Positions 58,341 to 64,000 of a DNA stretch of 64,000 bases are shown in pieces (position 1 is the first letter of the stretch; each line of letters begins with the position of its first letter). The DNA comes from Actinoplanes flavus (GTDB lineage Bacteria; Actinomycetota; Actinomycetes; Mycobacteriales; Micromonosporaceae). The notes beneath the pieces are model-generated. The model saw nothing but the letters and a program-made list of their open reading frames with translations, had not been told where the DNA came from and searched no databases. Both the position numbers and the translations under genes were made by a program. Location: positions 257,081-321,080 of the forward strand of contig NZ_JAGFNS010000003.1 of assembly GCF_017592555.1 (NCBI RefSeq), in the 5' to 3' direction.

Positions 58341-59270
58341 TCAGCCGGCGTCCTGGAGGACGTCCAGCGCGTATTTCAGGTCAGCAGGGTAGTCGCTGAC
58401 GAAGCGGACCTCATCGTGCGTACGGGGGTGTGCGAACGCCAGCTCCCGTGCATGCAGCCACTGCCGGTCCAGTTTGAGGCGGGCCGCCAGGGTCGGATCG
58501 GCCCCGTACGTCAGGTCGCCCACACACGGGTGCCGCATCGCCGAGAAGTGCACCCGGATCTGATGCGTCCGCCCGGTCTCCAGCCGCACGTCCACCAGGC
58601 TGGCCGAGCGGAAGGCCTCGACCGTGTCGTAGTGGGTGACGCTCGGCTTGCCACCGGACATGACGGCGAACTTGTAGTCGGCCGTCGGGTGCCGGTCGAT
58701 CGGGGCGTCGATGGTGCCCCGCAGCGGGTCGAGGTGCCCCTGGACCACCGCGTGGTACCGCTTCTCCACCTCGCGCTCCTTGAAGGCGCGTTTCAGGACG
58801 CTGTACGCCGTCTCGCTCTTGGCCACCACCATGAGGCCGGTGGTGCCCACGTCGAGCCGGTGCACGATGCCCTGCCGCTCGGCGGCTCCGCTGGTCGCGA
58901 CGTTCTGCCCCATCGCGGCCAGGCCGCTGACCACGGTCGGGCCGGTCCAGCCGGGGCTCGGGTGGGCGGCCACGCCGACCGGCTTGTCCACCACCACGAT
59001 GTCGTCGTCGCTGTAGATGATGCCGAGGCCGTGCACCGGCTCGGCGACCATCGCGGGCGCGGCCACCGGGGACGGCAGGGTCACCTCCAGCCAGGAGCCG
59101 GCGACCACCTTCTCCGACTTGGGCCGGGGCACGCCGTCGACCAGCGCGTCACCGGCCTCCACGAGGGTGGCCGCGGCCGTGCGGGAGAGCCCGAAGAGCC
59201 GGGAGACGGCCTGGTCCAGCCGCATCCCGTGGAGCCCGTCCGGGACCGGAAGGGAACGCTGCCCGCTCAC
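58341..59270 (-). CDS. RluA family pseudouridine synthase (RluD-like)
   Basis: A 309-residue enzyme that isomerises uridine to pseudouridine in RNA. The N-terminal S4-like domain ([27 protein letters not shown]) precedes the catalytic domain with [16 protein letters not shown] (catalytic Asp), [18 protein letters not shown], and [23 protein letters not shown]. The GTG start overlaps the lspA stop as GTGA (59267-59270). The lspA-rluD pair is conserved in bacteria. The exact target site (23S rRNA for RluD) is inferred. Confidence 0.94.
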   Translation of the reverse strand: MSGQRSLPVPDGLHGMRLDQAVSRLFGLSRTAAATLVEAGDALVDGVPRPKSEKVVAGSWLEVTLPSPVAAPAMVAEPVHGLGIIYSDDDIVVVDKPVGVAAHPSPGWTGPTVVSGLAAMGQNVATSGAAERQGIVHRLDVGTTGLMVVAKSETAYSVLKRAFKEREVEKRYHAVVQGHLDPLRGTIDAPIDRHPTADYKFAVMSGGKPSVTHYDTVEAFRSASLVDVRLETGRTHQIRVHFSAMRHPCVGDLTYGADPTLAARLKLDRQWLHARELAFAHPRTHDEVRFVSDYPADLKYALDVLQDAG

Positions 59271-59839
59271 GCCTTCTCCTCCGTCTGGGTGCCCGCCACC
59301 GGCTTCTCCTTGGTGATCCGGCTGCCGTCACGCTGGCGGCCGGTCAGTTCCAGCAGCACGGCGAGGCAGACCCCGACGGTGAGGCAGCTGTCGGCGATGT
59401 TGAAGACCGCGAACCTCTCCCCGTACGGAGCGAAGACGCTGATCATGTCGACCACGTGACCCTGGAACGGGCCGGGCGCACGGAACAGGCGGTCGGTCAG
59501 GTTGCCCAGGGCGCCGCCCAGCACCAGGCCGAGCGACACCGCCCACGGCACCGAGCGCAGCTTCGTGGCGAGCCACACGATCACCCCGACGACGACCAGG
59601 GTGATCAGCGGGAAGACCCAGGTGTATCCGCTGCCGAAGCTGAACGCCGCTCCGCTGTTGCGCAGCAGCGACAGGTAGATCAGGCCACCGAAGAGGCGAA
59701 CCGGCTCGTGGGGATCCAGGTTCTCGGTGGAGAGGTGCTTGACCCACTGGTCGACCGCCACGGCGACCGCCGTGGTGACGGCCAGGACGGCGACCGCGCG
59801 GGGTGCGAACCCCGGCGCGGCCTTTTCGTCGGCGTTCAG
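59267..59839 (-). CDS. lspA: Lipoprotein signal peptidase LspA, probable CTG start
   Basis: A 190-residue membrane aspartyl protease that cleaves diacylglyceryl prolipoproteins. The catalytic Asp pair is in [15 protein letters not shown] (first) and [14 protein letters not shown] (second); [13 protein letters not shown] is conserved. There are four membrane segments. The DksA-like gene stop lies inside CTGA (59836-59839) and GGAGG lies 6-10 nt before CTG, so CTG 59839 is the likely start. The in-frame GTG at 59863 has no ribosome-binding site and would overlap the upstream gene by 28 nt. Confidence 0.9.
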   Translation of the reverse strand: MNADEKAAPGFAPRAVAVLAVTTAVAVAVDQWVKHLSTENLDPHEPVRLFGGLIYLSLLRNSGAAFSFGSGYTWVFPLITLVVVGVIVWLATKLRSVPWAVSLGLVLGGALGNLTDRLFRAPGPFQGHVVDMISVFAPYGERFAVFNIADSCLTVGVCLAVLLELTGRQRDGSRITKEKPVAGTQTEEKA

Positions 59840-60258
59840 CGTCGTTCCTCCAACTGCTTGCACGAGACACAGAGGGTGGCGGAGGGGAACGCAGCCAGCC
59901 GCTCGACCGGGATCTGGGTGCCGCACCGCTCACACCAACCGTAGTTGCCCGACCCGAGGCGATCGATCGCACGTTCGACCTGTGTGATCCGCTCGAGCAG
60001 GTTGTTGGCCAGCGTGATCTCCTGCTCCCGCTCGAACGTCTTGGTGCCGGTGTCGGCCTGGTCGTCCCCGGCCGAGTCGGCGAGCCGCTCGCGCTGCAAC
60101 TCGGTGATCTCACTGAGCGCCTGATCGTACTCGGCCTGCAGCTCGTCACGCCGCGCGACCAGCGCCGCCCGGATCTCCTCGGTCTCGGCGGCACTGCGGT
60201 TGCGCTCAGCGGCGGACGTACCGGTCGAACCGGGCCGGATGTCGGTTGCCTTGGCCAT
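59836..60258 (-). CDS. TraR/DksA family zinc-finger protein
   Basis: A 140-residue protein with a long helical N-terminal part (IRAALVARRDELQAEYDQAL, LLERITQVERAIDRLGSGN) and a C4 zinc finger, YGWCERCGTQIPVERLAAFP with LCVSCKQLEE. DksA-type proteins bind RNA polymerase through the secondary channel; this shorter actinobacterial form may act similarly, but the acidic tip residues of DksA were not verified. ATG 60258 has GGGAG 6 nt upstream. Its stop overlaps lspA as CTGA. Confidence 0.9.
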   Translation of the reverse strand: MAKATDIRPGSTGTSAAERNRSAAETEEIRAALVARRDELQAEYDQALSEITELQRERLADSAGDDQADTGTKTFEREQEITLANNLLERITQVERAIDRLGSGNYGWCERCGTQIPVERLAAFPSATLCVSCKQLEERR

Positions 60259-60565
60259 CGTCGCTCCCTCGGCCGCGCGTGGCGCGGCGGTCAGCTCTGC
60301 GGAACTCCGGCGGCGCCGGCTCGCCGGGCCGTGCCGTCTGTCCCCTTGTCTGGTCCCCGTGCCACCGCGACGGCCGCGGTAGATCTTGCCCCACCTGCAC
60401 AAACGGCGCGGCTGACAGGGGCGGCCGCGCACTCGGTGAGGTTGGCAAGGATACGGAACGTGAAGTATCCCGACAACCCGGCGCGAATCGCGGAAACGAC
60501 AAACGGCCACGAAGCGCGCACAGAGGCGTCGGATAACCGACGATACACCCACCGTGACGGAAAGA
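60259..60565. other. Intergenic region upstream of the DksA-like gene
   Basis: 307 bp without a supported gene. It holds a small stem-loop CGTCGG-ATAA-CCGACG (60527-60542), 24 nt after the DUF167 gene stop on the minus strand, a possible weak terminator. The AT-richer part around 60440-60520 should hold the DksA-like gene promoter, but no clear -10/-35 pair was chosen. Confidence 0.4.
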
Positions 60566-60868
60566 TCACCTGTTGTCGTCGCGCAGATCGGCGAGCCGCC
60601 CCTCCCACTCCTCCGCCGGCGCCGTCACGGTGAAGACCTTGTCCCGGCTGGTCGCCCCGAGCCGCAGGGAGACCTCGGCGGCGCGCACGCCCAGTGCGGT
60701 CGCGAGCGCCCGGCGCACCGCCTCGGTGGCCTTGCCGTCCACCGCGGGCGCACCCACCGCGATGATCAGGGCCGGACCGTGCGGGCCCTCGTAACGGCCG
60801 CCCACCCGGGTCCGGCCGGCGCCGGGACGCACCCGCACCGGCACCGAGACACCGGCCGGGCCCCTCAA
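60566..60868 (-). CDS. DUF167 (YggU) family protein
   Basis: A protein of up to 100 residues. The conserved block RVRPGAGRTRVGG, then PALIIAVGAPAVDGKATEAVRRALATALGV and VSLRLGATSRDKVFTV is diagnostic of DUF167. The function is unknown. A TTG at 60868 overlaps the stop of the preceding gene as TTGA (60865-60868); the alternative GTG about nine codons further in gives a more typical length. It is followed by the gap before the DksA-like gene. Confidence 0.87.
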   Translation of the reverse strand: MRGPAGVSVPVRVRPGAGRTRVGGRYEGPHGPALIIAVGAPAVDGKATEAVRRALATALGVRAAEVSLRLGATSRDKVFTVTAPAEEWEGRLADLRDDNR

Positions 60869-61662
60869 CGCTGGTGGGCCACGGTGGCCACCAGCCGGTC
60901 CACCGGCCGGCAGAGACCACACGGGCTGAACCCCAGCTCGACCGCCTCGTTCACCGGCAGCGGCTCGGTCAGCCGGCCGACCAGATGCGGACAGTCCGCC
61001 ATGTGGTAGCGAGGCCGGCCGTCCACCACCAGCACCTCGGTGTCGAACCGCGCGACCAGCACCGCGTCGGCCGGCCGCACCGACTGGGGCAGCGGCTCGT
61101 CGTCGGGGTCGTCGGCGTCCGGTTCGTCGAACTCGTCCGGTTGCTCCACAGCGGTCTCGGCCGGGGCCGGACGCCACGCCTGTTCGTCGGACTCCCCGGC
61201 GGGCGGGGGGACGTCCTCGGGATCCGGGGTGGAATCCGCCGCGGAGTCAGAATCGGCATAGTCTGCGGGAGCGGGCCCGGCGGGCTCCCCGACGTCACCC
61301 GGATGAGTGGCTCCCGCCGGCACGGCCTCGTCCACATCGGCCGGATCGGGCTCGTCATAGCTGCGGGATTCGCCTGCGGCGCCCACCGGCTCGGGGGCAG
61401 AATCGCTAGCGTTGGTGGCGGCGGAAGCCGGCGGCACCGGTTCGCCGAACTCGGGATCTCGGCGGACGGGGCGCGGCGGCACCGCGGAGGCGTCCCTGGC
61501 CGCTCGCCGGGTAGCGGCCTGCCGGGTCCCGATGACGAGAGCGACCGCGGCCAGCAGGCTGACCACGATCGAGGCTATGAGAAGGCTGCTCGAGCCGTTG
61601 ACCAGCCCTAGCGCGAGAAACAGAACCGCGACGGGGATGAGCAGGAGACTAGCAACGATCAT
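60865..61662 (-). CDS. Membrane protein with acidic linker and C-terminal Cys/His metal-binding motif
   Basis: A 265-residue protein. Two hydrophobic helices at the N-terminus (MIVASLLLIPVAVLFLALGL and LLIASIVVSLLAAVALVIGT) are followed by a basic patch, then an acidic D/E/P/A-rich linker of about 140 residues. The C-terminal segment, RPRYHMADCPHLVGRL then ELGFSPCGLCRPV, resembles the Cys4/His metal-binding fold seen in Ada-like domains. It is unknown in function. It lies between divIVA and the DUF167 gene (32-nt gap, TTGA overlap), in the division-gene region. Confidence 0.82.
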   Translation of the reverse strand: MIVASLLLIPVAVLFLALGLVNGSSSLLIASIVVSLLAAVALVIGTRQAATRRAARDASAVPPRPVRRDPEFGEPVPPASAATNASDSAPEPVGAAGESRSYDEPDPADVDEAVPAGATHPGDVGEPAGPAPADYADSDSAADSTPDPEDVPPPAGESDEQAWRPAPAETAVEQPDEFDEPDADDPDDEPLPQSVRPADAVLVARFDTEVLVVDGRPRYHMADCPHLVGRLTEPLPVNEAVELGFSPCGLCRPVDRLVATVAHQR

Positions 61663-61694
61663 GGCTCATCCTCGTCGCGGTGCGGGGGGCTGTG

Positions 61695-62507
61695 TCAGCG
61701 ACCCGATTCGATGGAGTTGGTCCGGCCGCCGTACGATCCGGCGAGACCGGCTGCGGCGAGACCGCCCGATCCACCCACGGCCCGGTTGGAGTCGGCGCGG
61801 GTCAGCTCGGCCTCGAGGCCCTGACCGCGGCCGTCCAGGTCGCGGAGCTGGCTCTCCAGGTACGCCTTGAGGCGGGTGCGGTACTCCCGCTCGAACTGCT
61901 TCAGCTCCTCGATGTGCTTCTGCAGCGCGGTCCGCTTCGCGTCCAGGCCGCCCATGGCCTCCTGGTGGCGCTGGCGAGCGTCGCGCTCGAGGGCGTCGGC
62001 CTTGGCCCGGGCCTCACGGGTGACCTCCTCCGCCTTGGAGCGGGCGTCGGAGAGAAGCTTGTCGGCCTCGCGGCGGGCGTCGGCCACGTGGTCGTCGGCG
62101 GTGCGCTGCGCCATCATCAGCACGCGCAGGGCCTGCTGCTCGCCGTCCGCGCCGGTGGCGCCGGCACCGGCGCCGGGGCCCTGCGCACGGACCTGCTCCA
62201 GCTCGGCCTGCATCTGCCGGGCGGCCTGCTCGGCCGCGGTCTTGTCACGCTGGACACGGTCCAGCTGCGCCTTCAGCTCGTTGAGCTCGGCCGCCAGGCG
62301 GGGGTCTGCCGCGGGACCGGCGGGAGCGCCGCCCCGGCCACCACGCTCGACCTGGGCACGAAGCTCGTTGTTCTCCTCGATCAGACGGGCGAGCTCGCGC
62401 TCCACCTCGTCCAGGAAGGCGTCGACCTCCTCCTCGTCATACCCCCGCTTGCCGATCGGGGGCTTCTTGAAGGCGACGTTATGAACGTCGGCCGGGGTCA
62501 GCGGCAT
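61695..62507 (-). CDS. wag31: DivIVA/Wag31 polar growth protein
   Basis: A 270-residue coiled-coil scaffold that gathers at cell poles and directs peptidoglycan growth in actinobacteria. The N-terminal DivIVA domain is [20 protein letters not shown] followed by [21 protein letters not shown]. Long coiled coils span about 75-110 and 130-225, separated by a Gly/Ala-rich spacer. ATG 62507 has GAGGAG upstream. The order sepF-yggT-divIVA matches the usual division region. Confidence 0.96.
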   Translation of the reverse strand: MPLTPADVHNVAFKKPPIGKRGYDEEEVDAFLDEVERELARLIEENNELRAQVERGGRGGAPAGPAADPRLAAELNELKAQLDRVQRDKTAAEQAARQMQAELEQVRAQGPGAGAGATGADGEQQALRVLMMAQRTADDHVADARREADKLLSDARSKAEEVTREARAKADALERDARQRHQEAMGGLDAKRTALQKHIEELKQFEREYRTRLKAYLESQLRDLDGRGQGLEAELTRADSNRAVGGSGGLAAAGLAGSYGGRTNSIESGR

Positions 62508-62550
62508 CGAAACTCCTCGGGTCAGTCGCGGCCGCGGTTGGGGCTGCTGT

Positions 62551-62856
62551 CTAGCTGTATTGCACGATCAGTCTTGCCAATACGAAGTCCATGAGCACGA
62601 ACAGGATAACCAGCAGCACGATGGAAGCCAGGTCCAAACTCACGTTACCAATGCGCAGCGGTGGGATCACACGCCTCAACGCGTTGAGGGGCGGATCCGT
62701 GACGCTCCACACGGCTTCGAGTGCGGCCGAGGCGCCCCGGCTGGGCTGCCAGCGCCGTCCGTACTGGAGCACCGCGCTCAGCACGAACCTGGCCAACAGC
62801 ACCATGAAGAAGAGGTACAGCAATATGTAGAGGATCTGGAACACGATCGACAGCAC
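62551..62856 (-). CDS. YggT family membrane protein
   Basis: A 101-residue protein with two hydrophobic segments, [20 protein letters not shown] and [21 protein letters not shown], joined by a polar loop with [17 protein letters not shown], the YggT signature. The function is not established; association with sepF and divIVA suggests a division or envelope role. GTG 62856 gives the usual start; TTG 62883 is an in-frame alternative without a ribosome-binding site. It lies 42 nt after sepF. Confidence 0.9.
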   Translation of the reverse strand: MLSIVFQILYILLYLFFMVLLARFVLSAVLQYGRRWQPSRGASAALEAVWSVTDPPLNALRRVIPPLRIGNVSLDLASIVLLVILFVLMDFVLARLIVQYS

Positions 62857-62898
62857 GTCAGGCGGATCCCTCGTTCGGGTCAATCAATTCCGGGTCGA

Positions 62899-63690
62899 TC
62901 AGCTCGGGGTGAAGAAGCCACCCTCGGCGATCTTCGCCTTGTCCTCCGCGGTGACCTGCACATTCGCCGGAGAGAGCAGGAAGACCCGGTTGGTCACGCG
63001 CTCGATCGTACCCCTCAGGCCGAAGGCCAGCCCGGCGGCGAAGTCGACCAGCCGGCGAGCGTCCGACTCATCCATCTCGGTCAGATTGATGATGACCGGG
63101 ACGCCGTCACGGAAGTGCTCGCCGATGGTGCGCGCCTCCCGGTACGTGGTCGGGTGCAGCGTGGTGATCTGGTACCGCTGCTCCTCCTCGACCTGGCGCT
63201 GGCGAACCGGCTCCGGGTGCGCGGGCTGCGGCTTGAGGGCCAGGTTGTCCCGCGTGGAGTAGGTCAGGGCGCCGGACGGCTCGGGCGCGACCGACGGCCG
63301 GGTGATGGAGCGGACGCTCGCCCGATCGAGGCGCTCGCTCTCCTCCCGGTCCAGGTCGGCGCGCGACGAACGGTCCAGGTCCCCGCGGGACGGGCGGTCC
63401 AGATCGGCGCGGGACGAACGGTCGTGGTCACCGCGGGACGGACGGTCGAGGTCGGCGCGGGACGGGCGACGGTCGGACCGGGCCCGCGGAACGGCGCGCT
63501 CCTCCTCGTCCTCGTCCTCGGCGAACTCGTCCGAGTAGCGGTCGCTGGAGTAGCGGTCGGAGCGGTCGCGCTCACGCTCCCGCGAACGGTAGGAGCTCTC
63601 CCGGTAGTTGCGGTCGTCGTAACCGCGGTCGTCGTCCTCCTCGACGAGGCCGAGCCACACGCCCGCCTTGCGAAACGCGCCTCCGCTCAT
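62899..63690 (-). CDS. sepF: Cell division protein SepF with 8-residue tandem repeats
   Basis: A 263-residue protein. The N-terminal amphipathic membrane-binding helix [18 protein letters not shown] is intact. A charged linker of 130 residues follows, with five tandem copies of an 8-residue unit (consensus P/S-S-R-A/G-D-L-D-R) at 76-115. The C-terminal SepF domain ([51 protein letters not shown]) binds FtsZ and polymerises. It anchors the Z-ring. ATG 63690 has GAGGGGGG 6 nt upstream. Confidence 0.95.
   Translation of the reverse strand: MSGGAFRKAGVWLGLVEEDDDRGYDDRNYRESSYRSRERERDRSDRYSSDRYSDEFAEDEDEEERAVPRARSDRRPSRADLDRPSRGDHDRSSRADLDRPSRGDLDRSSRADLDREESERLDRASVRSITRPSVAPEPSGALTYSTRDNLALKPQPAHPEPVRQRQVEEEQRYQITTLHPTTYREARTIGEHFRDGVPVIINLTEMDESDARRLVDFAAGLAFGLRGTIERVTNRVFLLSPANVQVTAEDKAKIAEGGFFTPS
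63346..63465 (-). repeat. Five 24-bp tandem repeats inside sepF
   Basis: 120 bp made of five in-frame 24-bp units, each encoding one copy of the 8-residue motif ([40 protein letters not shown]). Units alternate between two types, which suggests duplication of a 48-bp pair. Repeat number may vary between strains without breaking the frame. Confidence 0.8.
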
Positions 63691-63758
63691 GACTGACCCC
63701 CCTCTCGGGAGTCAAGAGCCCAGGCCGGTGGCGGCATAAACTCCCTCCGGTCGTTCAT
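63687..63758 (-). CDS. Possible 23-residue leader ORF coupled to sepF
   Basis: ATG 63758 has GGGAG 7 nt upstream and the frame ends in ATGA over the sepF start (63687-63690). The product starts [15 protein letters not shown]. Codon bias is weak and no homologue is recognised, so this may be chance. If real, it would couple sepF translation. Confidence 0.3.
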   Translation of the reverse strand: MNDRREFMPPPAWALDSREGGQS

Positions 63759-64000
63759 GCCGCCACTCCCTGCCGAGAACCCATGGCCCCCACCTCCGTC
63801 CGCTGTTGCGGCCCGCGCCCCCTGGCGTGCCGCGTCCCCCCTCACGAGCCGAAACCCGGGTCCGATTCGGACCCACGACCCGTTGCGACGCCGCGTCGTC
63901 GGACGCACCGGCCGCGGTGTGGATCATGACCCGCGACAGGTCGCGTAAAACAACACCTGTGTAGTTTGCTGCCCGCGGCAAGGCTACCGCAGCGAGTTTC
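63759..64000. other. Intergenic DNA upstream of sepF at window edge
   Basis: No gene is supported to the right edge. Longer frames here have poor codon bias. An AT-richer stretch at 63945-63970 (AAAACAACACCTGTGTAGTTTG) may hold the promoter for sepF transcription. The usual upstream partners pgeF and yggS are not seen within the window. Confidence 0.35.

Noticed and set aside
63712..63981. An 89-codon frame upstream of sepF
   Set aside because: Poor third-position bias, no recognisable domain and no resemblance to the expected pgeF or yggS product.

Overview
The window comes from a high-GC actinobacterium. The strong G/C third-position bias, mycothiol-type and ANTAR-type genes, a PriA-style hisA, Wag31/SepF division genes and many TAG-type -10 boxes sitting about 7 nt before start codons (leaderless genes) all fit. 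Gene content and order suggest Micromonosporaceae (Actinoplanes or Micromonospora-like); that family placement is inference. Much of the minus strand follows an ancestral actinobacterial order, also found in Mycobacterium tuberculosis: dnaE, hisDCBH-priA-hisF-hisI, trpE, trpCBA, lgt, pyk, tesB, pdtaR.

Layout. 1-3491: a branched-chain amino acid ABC importer (livJ, livH, livM, start of livG), minus strand. 3737-5496: a putative lipoprotein gene coupled to pdtaR. 5628-6483: a tRNA-like gene with anticodon CAA but a short variable loop, followed at once by an HTH-LAGLIDADG protein of atypical codon use; this is the most unusual locus. 6601-9728: DUF308 membrane protein, tesB, pyk. 10152-16170: glutamate synthase gltB-gltD. 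16364-18828: GNAT protein and FAD monooxygenase. 18834-25895: lgt, trpA, trpB, trpC, a Trp-associated membrane protein, trpE, hisI. 26081-42676: a long accessory stretch (acidic protein, DUF2470 gene with iron boxes, rpsD, heterodimeric ABC exporter, split DsbD-like lipoproteins, amino acid permease, sugar kinase, fadD, PPOX protein, MocR/YczE pair). 42677-50084: hisF, an EamA/LysR pair, and the hisD-C-B-(small membrane protein)-hisH-(small membrane protein)-priA operon. 50206-55519: LON-domain protein, DUF2567 protein, dnaE. 55580-63690: MinD-like ATPase, rluD-like gene, lspA, DksA-like gene, DUF167 gene, divIVA/wag31, yggT, sepF.

How the genes work together. PriA (hisA) probably serves both histidine and tryptophan synthesis, since no trpF accompanies trpCBA. 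Lgt and LspA, both here, are needed to mature the several lipoproteins encoded in the window. Operon genes are joined by 4-nt start/stop overlaps, and all four forms (ATGA, GTGA, TTGA, CTGA) occur; lspA appears to start with CTG.

Non-coding structure. A dispersed repeat of about 112 bp occurs four times in intergenic DNA (17497-17609, 39051-39162, 39922-40032, 50907-50996), and two inverted copies bracket the PPOX gene. Two adjacent IdeR/DtxR-type iron boxes lie between the DUF2470 gene and rpsD. ATTGGCA direct repeats lie between the MocR and YczE genes. No CRISPR array, rRNA or insertion sequence was seen.
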